64,000 nucleotides of DNA from positions 558,001 to 622,000 of the forward strand of contig NZ_FNAJ01000004.1 of the NCBI RefSeq assembly GCF_900101905.1, in the 5' to 3' direction. Below are positions 1-10,927 of the stretch, piece after piece. Made by a program: the position numbers and the translations under genes. How positions within the stretch are numbered: the first letter of the stretch is position 1; each line of letters starts with the position of its first letter. The notes beneath the pieces were generated by a model. It ran no database searches. It had not been told where the DNA came from and saw only the letters and a list, made by a program, of their open reading frames with translations. Source of the DNA: Myxococcus virescens. Lineage in GTDB: Bacteria > Myxococcota > Myxococcia > Myxococcales > Myxococcaceae.

Positions 1-267
1 CTGGTACACGGTGCCCAACGCCGCCCGCGCCGCCGCGTCCTTCGGATTTCCCTCCACCAGGCCTTCGAAGAGGATGCGGGCTTCCTCCAGACGTCCCGCC
101 GCCGCCAGGTCACACCCCACCTGGGCAATGGCCTTCGCTTCCTCGAAGGTCATCCCCTCCACTTCGGCCCACGTCGCCTCTCCCCGGGCAAACGCCTTCA
201 AGCCCTGCACCGCGCCGCGCTGCATCCGCATGGCCACCGCTCCCTCGTGTTTGATGATGCGTCCCAT
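1..267 (-). CDS. SycD/LcrH-like TPR chaperone of type III secretion (partial)
   Basis: The gene runs off the left edge, and 89 residues are visible. It starts at ATG 267 (MGRIIKHEGAVAMRMQRG...). The visible part has a short N-terminal helix followed by tetratricopeptide-like helices with the pattern ...AKAIAQVGCDLAAAGRLEEA... and ...NPKDAAARAALGTVYQ. This matches class II type III secretion chaperones (SycD/LcrH/IpgC), which hold translocator proteins in the cytoplasm before export. It begins only 6 bp after the stop of the translocator-like gene upstream on the same strand, so the two are almost certainly co-transcribed and probably partners. The TPR call is fairly firm. The chaperone role is inferred from family and neighbour, and a generic TPR protein is the alternative. 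Confidence 0.6.
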   Translation of the reverse strand, partial: MGRIIKHEGAVAMRMQRGAVQGLKAFARGEATWAEVEGMTFEEAKAIAQVGCDLAAAGRLEEARILFEGLVEGNPKDAAARAALGTVYQ

Positions 268-273
268 GACGGC

Positions 274-1704
274 TCAGGCGCTCCGCAGGTTGGAGATGGC
301 CGTCTTCGCCATCTCGTGGAACTTCGAGGACATGTTGCTCATCAGGTCGAACATCGCCTTGCGCTTCTCCACCAGCCGCTGAAGGCGCAACTCCAGCTCC
401 TGCATGCTGCTCTCCAGCTTCGCGCCCGCCTTCCGGTCCGCCTCACCGTTGCCCAGCGAGGCGCGCTGGTCGCGCACGTTCGCCATCTGCTCCATCACGT
501 CGAGAATCTCCTCGTCCGTGTCGCTGGAGATGGACATCAAGATGGCTTGAATCTTGTCCTCGATGCTCATGTTGGGGTTGTCGACGATGCTCCGCACATT
601 CGACGAAGTGCCGCCCACCGGCCGGCTTCCGCCAGCGCCACTCGCGGGCTGCGTTCCGGATGACGCCTGCGCTGCGTCCGCCTGTCGCAGCGCGGCCGTG
701 ACATCCGGCCGGCCCACGATGCCGTCCCGCGGCCCCACACCCGCGGCCATCTCCAGCCGGTCGTAGTAGGCGGGGTGGTCCTTGAAGAACTGCGCGGCGC
801 GCTTCAGCGTCGACGATGCGCCCGGGCTGTTCAGGATGGCGTCCAAGTTGTCGCGCGTGAGCACGTTGTCCCGGGCCCCCACCGCGGTATCGAAGGTGTC
901 CCAGTTCGCGCTCAGCACGCGCAAGGCGTCGTGGTACTCGTGGAAGTCAGGGTCCAGCGGGCTCGGCGCCGACGTCGGCGGGCTGCCCGACACAGGCGCG
1001 GAGCCACCGCCGCCGGACGTGCCGCCCGTCCCGGGAGGCGTCGTGCCACCGCTTCCAGGGCGCACGGGCCGGCCATACCGCGCGAACTCCGCATCCACCG
1101 CCTTGAGCTCGCGCTGGAGGTCCTGCACCGAGAAGGTGTCGAGGTTGTACAGCGGCGAGAAGACGCCAATCCTCGCCAGCGGCCCCTGCCGGTCGAGCCG
1201 CTCGAAGAGGGCCGTGTTCTCCACCATGAAGCGGGCCGCGTCCCGCAGTTGGGGAGACAGGCTGGAGTCCGTGGAGATGCGCTGCAGGTCTTTTTTCGAC
1301 AGCGAGCCGTTCTTCTTGCCGTCCAGCAGGTCCAACTGCTGGAAGTTCGCCTCCAGCACCTTCAAGGCGTCCGCGTAGTCGAGCATCTTCGGGTCCAGCG
1401 GACTGCTGCCCGGATTCAGGATGGGCGACGAGGACGCGGAGGGCGCGTAGCCGCTGCCGGCCTTCGAGCTGCCCGAGGAGGACGCGTGGTACTCCGTCTT
1501 CGCGGGCGGGTTCTTCGACAGCTCCTGCGCCACGCCCATGGCGCCGCTGGCCGCCAGCATGACGTTGCCCGTCGCGGCCCCCGCCGCGGCCTTGATGGAG
1601 TTGGTGATGAGCGGCGGCAATCCCAGCGCGTTGCCCGCGAAATCCACCGCGGTGGACATGGGGCCAGCCAGCAGGTTGGCCGCACCTTTGAGGAAGTCGA
1701 GCAT
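274..1704 (-). CDS. HrpF/NolX-like type III translocator or exported protein
   Basis: The protein has 476 residues. The N-terminal ~65 residues are hydrophobic and Gly/Ala-rich, like a membrane-inserting segment. Two diverged ~95-residue repeats follow at about 103-203 and 249-342. Each has the form [LxANxxxxD...G...lsxxDLxxI...L..AAxFxxxxxxxxRLD...G], an EF-hand-like pattern also found in the HrpF/NolX/PopF translocon proteins of plant-associated bacteria. They are joined by a Gly/Pro/Ser-rich linker (about 215-250). The C-terminal ~100 residues are charged and strongly helical, probably coiled coil. The start is supported by a purine-rich GAGAGGG before ATG 1704. It is shorter than HrpF (~800 residues). 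The following gene encodes a SycD-like chaperone, which supports a secreted translocator. Whether it forms a pore is unknown. Confidence 0.5.
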   Translation of the reverse strand: MLDFLKGAANLLAGPMSTAVDFAGNALGLPPLITNSIKAAAGAATGNVMLAASGAMGVAQELSKNPPAKTEYHASSSGSSKAGSGYAPSASSSPILNPGSSPLDPKMLDYADALKVLEANFQQLDLLDGKKNGSLSKKDLQRISTDSSLSPQLRDAARFMVENTALFERLDRQGPLARIGVFSPLYNLDTFSVQDLQRELKAVDAEFARYGRPVRPGSGGTTPPGTGGTSGGGGSAPVSGSPPTSAPSPLDPDFHEYHDALRVLSANWDTFDTAVGARDNVLTRDNLDAILNSPGASSTLKRAAQFFKDHPAYYDRLEMAAGVGPRDGIVGRPDVTAALRQADAAQASSGTQPASGAGGSRPVGGTSSNVRSIVDNPNMSIEDKIQAILMSISSDTDEEILDVMEQMANVRDQRASLGNGEADRKAGAKLESSMQELELRLQRLVEKRKAMFDLMSNMSSKFHEMAKTAISNLRSA

Positions 1705-1906
1705 GAACCCTCTCGCGCGACGGGGTTGAAGTGGACGCCGCGCAGTCGTCCTTCGGACGGGACCGCTGGATTGCAGCGGCGGTGCCGTCCGTGGGCGTGA
1801 GAGGCACCCAGCGAATTCCGGCGGTTAGCACTCACCGAAGCAGGGGCACGTCCCCAGGCGCGGACGGAGCGGTCCACGACGAAGGATTGCGGTTAAGTTC
1901 CGCGGC

Positions 1907-2362
1907 ATGCGCACCATGGGCCTGGACCTGGGCACCAAAACCATTGGAGTGGCCGTCTCGGACGGACTGGGCCTCACGGCCCAAGGCGTCACCACCGTTC
2001 GCCGCACGTCGCTCAAGGCGGACCTCGCGGCGCTGGCCACCGTCGCGAGCGAAAACGAGGTGACCCACGTCGTGCTGGGCCTGCCGCTCAACATGGACGG
2101 CAGCGAGGGCCCGCGCGCCGAGGCGTCCCGGAAGTTCGCGGACACCCTGGCCCAGTCGCTGGGGGTGACGGTGGAGCTCTGGGACGAGCGGCTGTCGACC
2201 GTGGCCGCCACACGGACCCTGCTCGAGGCGGACGTCAGCCGGGCCCGCCGCCGAGAGGTCATCGACCAGGTGGCCGCGCAGTTCATCCTCCAGGGATGGC
2301 TGGATGCCCACCGGCCGCCGGATACCGACTATCACCCCGACGACTACGACTCGGAGCCCTGA
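1907..2362 (+). CDS. ruvX: RuvX/YqgF-family nuclease (Holliday junction resolvase-like, pre-16S rRNA processing)
   Basis: The 151-residue length is standard for the family. It has an RNase H-like fold with the N-terminal signature GLDLGTKTIGVAVSD (catalytic Asp7), the central VVLGLPLNMDGSEGP strand-loop and the C-terminal WDERLST...D.vAA.fILQ motif. All family landmarks are present. E. coli YqgF acts in 5' maturation of 16S rRNA, and Holliday-junction resolution has been reported for other members. It is a single gene, divergent from the type III-like operon and convergent with the glycosyltransferase. A second ATG lies three codons in (1916). Confidence 0.93.
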   Translation: MRTMGLDLGTKTIGVAVSDGLGLTAQGVTTVRRTSLKADLAALATVASENEVTHVVLGLPLNMDGSEGPRAEASRKFADTLAQSLGVTVELWDERLSTVAATRTLLEADVSRARRREVIDQVAAQFILQGWLDAHRPPDTDYHPDDYDSEP

Positions 2363-2380
2363 GGGGCTTGAGGACCCCTC
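2361..2380. terminator. Hairpin between convergent genes
   Basis: A 6-bp perfect stem, GAGGGG (2361-2366) and CCCCTC (2375-2380), has an 8-nt loop. It starts at the ruvX stop codon and sits before the converging stop at 2393. There is no T-run, so termination is inferred from position alone. Confidence 0.35.
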
Positions 2381-2392
2381 CAGGTCACCACA

Positions 2393-4063
2393 CTACGGCT
2401 GACGCCGGTACACGTGCAGCGGCGCGGTGAAGCCATCCAGCTTCTGGTAGGCCACGCCGTCCAGCACCAGCGAGCGCTCCTCCAGCTTCACGCCCGCGGC
2501 CTTCGCCAGCTCACCACCGTCGAAGCGAACCAGCACCTCCGGACGGGCCTCCTGCATGCGCTGGCGGAAGGTGTCCCAGCGCACGCGCGCCAGCCGCTCC
2601 TCGGGGAGGCCAGAGAAGAAGGCCAGCTGCAGGTCCATGTAGTTCGGGTCGATGTCGAGCGCGGCGGCCCCACCCTTGGCGGCGACCTCCGCCTTCAGGA
2701 ACTTCGCCACCTGCATCAGCGCCACGGGATTCGTGGACGTGGGGCTGATGGGGCGCATCGTGGTCTGCAGCGGTCCATCTGCACGGAACGTGTAGATGCC
2801 CATCGTCACCGGCACGGCCACGGCGACCAGCACCGTCACGCCCGCCAGGGCCTTGCGCAGCACGGGCCCTCCACGCGTCGCCACCAGCCCGGCGAAGCCG
2901 AAGGCCACGAAGACGGGGAGCAGCGCGACCTGCGTCACCGTGAAGCGGCCCAGCGGAACGAAGGTCAGCAGCACCGCCGCCCGGAAGGTGAAGTAGGCAG
3001 CGGGAAGCACCGCCGCGGCCACCAGCCAGCGCGTGTCCGGACGCGAGCGCCACGCGCGAACCATGCCCGCCATGCCCAGCAGCGCGACGAGAGGCGACAG
3101 CGTGAGCAAGGCGATGCCGGGCCAGAACCCCAGTTGCTGCAGCCGCCAGAGCACGTTCGACCCCGAGCCCAGGGACGACTTCACCCAGTTACGGTGGAAG
3201 TCCTCCACCGCCATCACCGGGAAGAACGGGTTGCCATGCATCAGCTCATTTCCCTGCATCCACAACAGGGGGAACGGCAGGCACACCAGGCCGAAGCCCA
3301 CGGCCCGGGTCAGCGACACGACCTTGTCCTGGCTGCTGAAGCACAGCGCCACCGTGAGCAGCGGGATGTACATCCACGCGTCGTAGCGAAGCGCGCACGC
3401 CAGGTTGAGCATCAACGCCGCCTGGAACAGGGGCAGGAAGCGGTTGTCATCCACGCCCTCCGCGTACAGCGCGAAGGTGGCCAGCATGAAGAAGAGGGAC
3501 ACCGCCTCGCTGCTGGCCGTGGTGGAGAACTGCATGTGCATGCCCCACGCCGCGAAGGACAGGCCAGCCACCACGCCCGCGCGCCAGCCGAAGAGGCGGC
3601 GCGTCAGCGCGAACAGCGGCACCACCGACAGCACGCCGAACAGCAGGCTCACCACACGGCCCGCGACCTCCCGGTCGAACACCGACAGCGCCGCGCCCAC
3701 CAGGTACATGTGCAACGGACCGAACTGGTAGGCCCCGTCCCCGTAGGCGGTGATGAGGTGCGGCGCCCGCAACCAGCGCTCCGCCAGCTCCGTGCGGACC
3801 ACCGCGTCACCGAAGAGGTTCTCGTTGACGAAGAACACGCCCAGCCGCGGCACCAGCGCCGCCACCAGCAACAGCCCGACGAGCAGCCGGGTGCCTGGCT
3901 CGTGCTGAGGGGCAGGCACCGCCGACAGGCCAGGTGCGTGGGGAGGCGAAACGGAGAAGGGGGCGGGGGCGGTGGCCATGACGCGCGGCAGGATACGCAG
4001 GCACGGCCCAAAGCCAAGCCAACGCCCATAGTTCCCTTGCTCGGGAAGCGCGGCCGACTTCAC
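2393..4063 (-). CDS. ArnT/PMT-like membrane glycosyltransferase (GT-C fold)
   Basis: The protein has up to 556 residues. After a ~60-residue cytoplasmic N-terminus it has about eleven hydrophobic segments and a soluble C-terminal domain (about residue 430 onward). The first periplasmic loop carries acidic residues after TM1 (VNENLFGDAVVRTELAERW), where GT-C enzymes place their catalytic Asp/Glu. This fits transfer of a sugar from a polyprenyl carrier to a lipid or protein in the inner membrane; donor and acceptor cannot be told. The GTG start at 4063 overlaps the stop of the preceding gene by 4 bp (GTGA), suggesting translational coupling. ATG 3979 (MATAPAPF) is an alternative start that removes 28 residues but has a poor ribosome-binding site. 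Confidence 0.7.
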   Translation of the reverse strand: MKSAALPEQGNYGRWLGFGPCLRILPRVMATAPAPFSVSPPHAPGLSAVPAPQHEPGTRLLVGLLLVAALVPRLGVFFVNENLFGDAVVRTELAERWLRAPHLITAYGDGAYQFGPLHMYLVGAALSVFDREVAGRVVSLLFGVLSVVPLFALTRRLFGWRAGVVAGLSFAAWGMHMQFSTTASSEAVSLFFMLATFALYAEGVDDNRFLPLFQAALMLNLACALRYDAWMYIPLLTVALCFSSQDKVVSLTRAVGFGLVCLPFPLLWMQGNELMHGNPFFPVMAVEDFHRNWVKSSLGSGSNVLWRLQQLGFWPGIALLTLSPLVALLGMAGMVRAWRSRPDTRWLVAAAVLPAAYFTFRAAVLLTFVPLGRFTVTQVALLPVFVAFGFAGLVATRGGPVLRKALAGVTVLVAVAVPVTMGIYTFRADGPLQTTMRPISPTSTNPVALMQVAKFLKAEVAAKGGAAALDIDPNYMDLQLAFFSGLPEERLARVRWDTFRQRMQEARPEVLVRFDGGELAKAAGVKLEERSLVLDGVAYQKLDGFTAPLHVYRRQP

Positions 4064-5010
4064 GGTGCGCGAACCTGCTCCCCTTCCGATATCCAGGGGG
4101 CTGCAATCATTTCAGGGTGCGCAGGGGCCAAGGGGCTGCCGGACTCCAGCGTCACCCGCGTGCGGCGGACCACCTCCAGCCGCCGGGGGCCCTGCGTCTC
4201 CAGTTCGGCGCGCGACGTGTAGAGGACCTCCAGCCGCTCGGGAAATGGGCGGCGCAGGTCGAAACGCAGCTCGCCTTCGGCCCTGGGAGCCGGCGGACCT
4301 TCCGCTCCCTGGGACTGGAGGAGGAAGCGCACCCGGCCGCGGGCTCCTTCCAGCTCCACCAGTTCATAGGTGATGACGGCCAGCCCTTCCTCCTGGGCTC
4401 GCGCCACGACCCAGCGCGCTCCCGCGCCCACCGGCTCTTCCGGAAGCCGTGGGGTGACGAGCCAGTCCGAGGACAGCGCCGCCCGCACCATGCTGCTCAA
4501 TGCCGCGGAAGCCCCGGGCCCCAGTTGCACCCATGCCTGAACCGGCGCCCCCCGGTTGGAGAGCACCACGGCGCCATCCCGGCCACTCGCCGCGCCCAGC
4601 TCCTCCGCCAACCGCCACGCGGGCTCCATCCCCTCATCGTCCACGGCGCGGACCTCGGGACGACCCACCCGCACGTGGTAGCGCGCCTGTCCCCTCCCGG
4701 CCCCTGCCTGCCATTCCACGTAGAGCGGCACCGAGACCTCGGGGCCATACTCCGTTCGCAGCTCGCGGCCGGTCCCCACGCCCAGCACCGTCTCAACCTC
4801 GGGAGAGACAGACACCACCATGCCCTGGCCCCACCCTGGCCGCTGCTCCAGCCGCAGCGCGCGGCGAGGTGAACGCCCTGCATCGAGCAGAGCCGTCGCC
4901 ACCACGCCTCCTTCCGCAGGAGGGACTGTTGCCTGGACCCATGCGCCAAGAAGACAGGTTGCGACGAGCAGGACGGGCACCAGGAGGCTCCAAGGAAGGA
5001 CAGGCGCCAT
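4060..5010 (-). CDS. Exported or membrane-anchored protein of unknown function
   Basis: The protein has 316 residues from ATG 5010. That start places a clear signal or anchor segment (PWSLLVPVLLVATCLLGAWVQA) at the N-terminus; longer upstream reading adds an Arg-rich stretch with no export signal. The rest is soluble and beta-rich (alternating ...RVRFLLQSQ..., ...GELRFDLRRPFPERLEVLY...), ending in a TRVTLESG-like strand. The C-terminal half resembles bacterial DUF6263-type proteins that measure a modified surface lipid or polymer, but I cannot assign a family firmly. It is first in a two-gene unit: its TGA overlaps the GTG of the glycosyltransferase. A role in the same envelope modification is possible but is only inferred. 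Confidence 0.55.
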   Translation of the reverse strand: MAPVLPWSLLVPVLLVATCLLGAWVQATVPPAEGGVVATALLDAGRSPRRALRLEQRPGWGQGMVVSVSPEVETVLGVGTGRELRTEYGPEVSVPLYVEWQAGAGRGQARYHVRVGRPEVRAVDDEGMEPAWRLAEELGAASGRDGAVVLSNRGAPVQAWVQLGPGASAALSSMVRAALSSDWLVTPRLPEEPVGAGARWVVARAQEEGLAVITYELVELEGARGRVRFLLQSQGAEGPPAPRAEGELRFDLRRPFPERLEVLYTSRAELETQGPRRLEVVRRTRVTLESGSPLAPAHPEMIAAPWISEGEQVRAP

Positions 5011-5936
5011 GCCCCCATTGCATACGCCATGCTCAGAGGTCTTCCTCTCGTGCACGCCCCCGAGCCGTCCAGAATGGGAGACCCTTCGAGTGAAGCAGGG
5101 GCTGCGCCGCGCCAGACGCGGATGCGCCGTGTCGCGTTTCATTCACAGCAAAGCGCGCCTGCGACAAGCCACCTTCCGTAGGTCTTGATGTCTCATGCGA
5201 TGAGCTTGAATGCGGGCGACAAGCCGCCTGCCGGCAAGCTTTGAGGTTCCATCCGGCTTCTGGCGGCACCTCTTCGAGCCACGGGTCGCCTTCCTACACG
5301 CCCTGATGTCTCACTCGGCATGCCTGGTGACGACGAGCCCCTGGGCCACGGGCCCCCTTCCCGACTGCCCGATACCTGGCATGGCGTGCGCGATGTCCGT
5401 AGCGCCTCGCCGTGACGTGAGCGGCGCATCATCCCGTTGTCACCTCATGGGACGCGCGTCCGGCGCACGACACTCACCCGGTACCCGACGCCCATCCCGC
5501 ACGATTGCTCGCCTGCTTTCATGCATGCGACGCCAGCCTCGCCCGTGAAGGCTCCGCGCCGACATGTGGAGTGAAAGGGCACGCTGCCCCACAACCCACA
5601 CGAGCACTGCTGCTGCCGGGCGCCGGGGAAATGACCGTTCAGGCGTTCACTACCCTTCGTGCAGCCGGTGTGCGCCTACCCCCGTGGGCGAGGGCCCTTA
5701 TAATCAAGATGCCTTTTCACCCCGTGGAGGGGGTGCGCTTTCGGGCGTTCCACCCCTGACACGAGCGTAACGCGCGGTCCCACTCCGCGGCGGGGTCCCG
5801 AAGGGGCAGCAGGGCTGTCGTGCCTGGGACCTCGTCGGGGTGGGTGTGGAATGGCAGTCATGCCCTCCAGGTTGACCATTTTGGCCCCCCTGTCGGCGCG
5901 GCTTTCCGCGTCCCCGGGTGGCTCCGAGGGAGAGAC
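5011..5936 (+). other. Long non-coding leader upstream of prkA
   Basis: These 926 bp lie between divergent genes and hold no convincing gene; the frames in both directions are Arg/Pro/Ser-rich and lack family features. Visible elements are: GCGACAAGCC twice (5161-5170 and 5216-5225), TGATGTCTCA twice (5186-5195 and 5304-5313), and a TATAAT hexamer at 5699-5704. The downstream gene is first of the prkA-yeaH-spoVR unit, so this is probably a regulated promoter region with a long 5' leader. Confidence 0.5.
5699..5704 (+). promoter_or_regulatory. Perfect TATAAT hexamer, possible -10 element for prkA
   Basis: TATAAT is rare in DNA of this composition. It lies 238 bp before the prkA start. No convincing -35 is visible 16-18 bp upstream (CTACCC at 17 bp), so the assignment is weak. 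Confidence 0.25.
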
Positions 5937-8000
<2,064 letters not shown>

Positions 8001-8022
8001 CACCAGAGAGGGGCGAGCCGTC

Positions 8023-9132
8023 GTGACCTTGAAGATCCACCAGGACCACTCCCGCTTCAAACAGATCGTCCGGGGGAAGATCAAAGCCAACCTGCGCAAG
8101 TACGTGCAGAAGGGCGAGATGATTGGGAAGAAGGGGAAGGACGCCATCTCCATCCCCATCCCCTTCATCGACATCCCCCGCTTCAAGTACGGCCACAAGG
8201 AACAGGGTGGCGTCGGGCAGGGTGACGGCGAGGTCGGCCAGCAGCTCGGGCCCGGGGCGGTGGAGCCCGGGGAGGGCAAGCAGGCCGGCCAGGGCGAAGG
8301 CGACCACGCCATGGAGGTGGACGTCACGCTCGACGAGCTCGCCCAGATTCTGGGCGAGGAGCTGCAGCTGCCCAACATCGAGCGGCGGCAGAACGAGCGC
8401 ATCATCACCCAGAAGATCCGCTACACCGGCGTCAACACCACCGGCCCGGAGTCGCTGCGGCACTTCAAGCGGACCTTCAAGCAGGCGCTGCGGCGGCAGA
8501 TTGCCGCTGGCACGTATGACCCGGCGCGGCCCGTCATCATCCCCACGCGCGAGGACCGCCGCTACCGCAGCTACAAGCTCCAGGACCTGCCCGAAACGAA
8601 CGCGGTCATCATCTACATGATGGACGTGTCGGGCTCCATGGGTGACGAGCAGAAGGAGATCGTCCGCATCGAGAGCTTCTGGCTCGATACGTGGCTGCGC
8701 CACCAATACAAGGGCCTGGAGGCGCGCTACATCATCCACGACGCGGTGGCGCGCGAGGTGGACCGCGACACGTTCTTCCACACCCGCGAGTCCGGCGGGA
8801 CGATGATCTCCAGCGCCTACAAGCTCTGCCGGGACATCATCCTGGCGGACTACCCGAAGAGCGCGTGGAACATCTACCCGTTCCACTTCAGCGACGGGGA
8901 CAACTGGAGCGCGGACGACACGCGGCAGTGCATTGAGATGCTGCGCAACGACGTGCTGCCCAACGTCAACCAGTTCGCCTACGGCCAGGTGGAGTCCCCC
9001 TACGGCAGCGGCCAGTTCATCAAGGATTTGCGCGAGGCGGTGGGGGACACGCCCAACGTCGCGCTGAGCGAAATCGCGGACAAGGACGCCATCTACGCGT
9101 CCATCAAGGACTTCCTCGGCAAGGGCCGCTGA
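8023..9132 (+). CDS. yeaH: YeaH/DUF444 protein with von Willebrand factor A domain
   Basis: The protein has 369 residues. GTG 8023 is preceded by AGAGAGGGGCG. The N-terminal third is basic with a Gly/Gln-rich linker (about 60-95). The C-terminal half is a VWA-like domain with a complete metal-ion site, DVSGSMGD. The rest is conserved in DUF444 ([24 protein letters not shown]). E. coli YeaH works with the kinase YeaG, whose homologue is the gene directly upstream; the spacing of 22 bp indicates one transcript. Molecular activity is unknown; a scaffold or chaperone-like adaptor is the usual suggestion for VWA/AAA+ pairs. Confidence 0.9.
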   Translation: MTLKIHQDHSRFKQIVRGKIKANLRKYVQKGEMIGKKGKDAISIPIPFIDIPRFKYGHKEQGGVGQGDGEVGQQLGPGAVEPGEGKQAGQGEGDHAMEVDVTLDELAQILGEELQLPNIERRQNERIITQKIRYTGVNTTGPESLRHFKRTFKQALRRQIAAGTYDPARPVIIPTREDRRYRSYKLQDLPETNAVIIYMMDVSGSMGDEQKEIVRIESFWLDTWLRHQYKGLEARYIIHDAVAREVDRDTFFHTRESGGTMISSAYKLCRDIILADYPKSAWNIYPFHFSDGDNWSADDTRQCIEMLRNDVLPNVNQFAYGQVESPYGSGQFIKDLREAVGDTPNVALSEIADKDAIYASIKDFLGKGR

Positions 9133-9167
9133 CTTCAGCGGTCCTGTCCCACCGGAGCGACTGCCCG

Positions 9168-10661
9168 ATGCCCAAGAGCCTCCCCCCTCGCCTCGCCTCG
9201 CTCCGCGACGAAATCCATGGCTACGCCAAGGAGTTCGGCCTGGACTTCTTCGACACCCACTTCGAGATGGTGTCCTACGACGAGATGAACATGGTGGCCG
9301 CCTACGGCGGCTTTCCCACCCGCTATCCCCACTGGCGCTGGGGCATGGAGTACGAGCAGCTCGCCAAGGGCTACGAGTACGGGCTGAGCAAGATCTACGA
9401 GCTCGTCATCAACAACGACCCTTGCTACGCCTACTTGATGGAGAGCAACCCGGAGGTGGACCAGAAGCTCGTCATGGCCCACGTCTACGGTCACTGCGAC
9501 TTCTTCAAGAACAACTTCTCCTTCCGGCACACCAACCGCCGGATGATTGATGAGATGGCCAACCACGCCACGCGGGTGCGGCGCTGGGTGGACAAGATTG
9601 GCGTGGAGAAGGTCGAGGACTTCATCGACCGGACGCTGAGCCTGGAGAACCTCATCGACCAGCACGCGCCGCACATCCGGCGCAACCCGGACCCGAAGAA
9701 GGCCGAGGACGAGCTCAAGGCCAACGAGCGCGTAGAGGGCTTCAAGGTGGGCCGCGAATACATGCGCGGCTACATCAACCCGTCCGAGTTCCTCGACTCA
9801 CAGCGCAAGAAGGTGGAGGACGAGAAGCAGCGCGCCAAGAAGTTCCCCGAGCGCCCCCAGCGCGACGTGTTGCTCTTCCTGCTGGAAGAGGCGCCGCTGG
9901 AGCCGTGGGAGGCGGACATCCTCGCGATTCTGCGCGACGAGGCCTACTACTTCGCGCCCCAGGGCCAGACGAAAATCATGAACGAGGGGTGGGCCAGCTA
10001 CTGGCACTCCACCATCATGACGCGCCGGGCCCTCAAGGACGACGAAATCATCGACTACGCGGACCACCACTCCGGCACCATGGGGACCCGCCCTGGCGCC
10101 ATCAACCCGTACAAGCTCGGCATCGAGCTGTGGCGCGACATCGAGGAGCGGTGGAACAAGGGCCGCTTCGGCAAGGAATGGGACGAGTGCGATGATTTGC
10201 GCGCGCGCCGCGCCTGGGACAAGAAGCTGGGCGCCGGCCGCGAGAAGATCTTCGAGGTCCGCAAGCACTACAACGACATCACCTTCATCGACACGTTCCT
10301 GACGCCCGAGTTCGCGATGGAGCAGAAGCTCTTCGTGTACGGCTTCAACGACAAGCGCAACTCGTGGGAGATCCTCGACCGCGAGTTCAAGAAGGTGAAG
10401 AACAAGCTCCTCCAGGGACTCACCAACTTCGGCCAGCCCATCATCGAGGTGGTGGACGGCAACTTCGAGAACCGCAGCGAACTGCTGCTGGCGCACCGCC
10501 ACGACGGACAGGACCTCAAGGGCGACTACGCCCGCGAGACGCTGCGCAACCTCCAGTCCCTGTGGCGCCGGCCCGTCAACATCCTCACGCGGTACGACAA
10601 CAAGGGCGTCATCCTGCGCTTCGACGGGCAGAGCCACTCCGAGCGGAAGGTGGAACTCTGA
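9168..10661 (+). CDS. spoVR: SpoVR/YcgB family protein
   Basis: The 497-residue length matches the family. Conserved stretches include [42 protein letters not shown] and [14 protein letters not shown]. The HVYGHCDF and NEGWASYW segments carry His/Glu residues of the kind that bind metal in zincin-like folds, but this function is unproven. Bacillus SpoVR is needed for the spore cortex, and the family nearly always travels with prkA and yeaH, as here (35 bp downstream of yeaH). It is the last gene of the trio and is followed by a strong GC hairpin. Confidence 0.93.
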   Translation: MPKSLPPRLASLRDEIHGYAKEFGLDFFDTHFEMVSYDEMNMVAAYGGFPTRYPHWRWGMEYEQLAKGYEYGLSKIYELVINNDPCYAYLMESNPEVDQKLVMAHVYGHCDFFKNNFSFRHTNRRMIDEMANHATRVRRWVDKIGVEKVEDFIDRTLSLENLIDQHAPHIRRNPDPKKAEDELKANERVEGFKVGREYMRGYINPSEFLDSQRKKVEDEKQRAKKFPERPQRDVLLFLLEEAPLEPWEADILAILRDEAYYFAPQGQTKIMNEGWASYWHSTIMTRRALKDDEIIDYADHHSGTMGTRPGAINPYKLGIELWRDIEERWNKGRFGKEWDECDDLRARRAWDKKLGAGREKIFEVRKHYNDITFIDTFLTPEFAMEQKLFVYGFNDKRNSWEILDREFKKVKNKLLQGLTNFGQPIIEVVDGNFENRSELLLAHRHDGQDLKGDYARETLRNLQSLWRRPVNILTRYDNKGVILRFDGQSHSERKVEL

Positions 10662-10668
10662 GCAGCCG

Positions 10669-10684
10669 CGCCCGGCCCCGGGCG
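10669..10684 (+). terminator. Hairpin after spoVR
   Basis: CGCCCGG (10669-10675) pairs perfectly with CCGGGCG (10678-10684), 7 nt after the spoVR stop. There is no T-run and the 2-nt loop must open in practice, so this is a candidate end of the prkA operon. Confidence 0.4.
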
Positions 10685-10927
10685 GTGCGCCAAAGGCTCA
10701 CTGACGGCATCGCCTGCTCGAGGTAGCGCGGGCCCGCCGACATGGGCCTCGTCGATGCGCCGGAGGCCCTGAGGACACCGGGTGGGCAGCGTCTCCCGCT
10801 GGGGGCGAAGGGAGGCCGGGCCAGGCGCTCCTCGGAGACTTCAAGCAGCCAGGCAGCCGAGCCCGGAAATTTCCCGGCCCTTCGCTGGGCGAGCGCCAGG
10901 GTGTCCACTACACTCGGCCGCCGCCCC

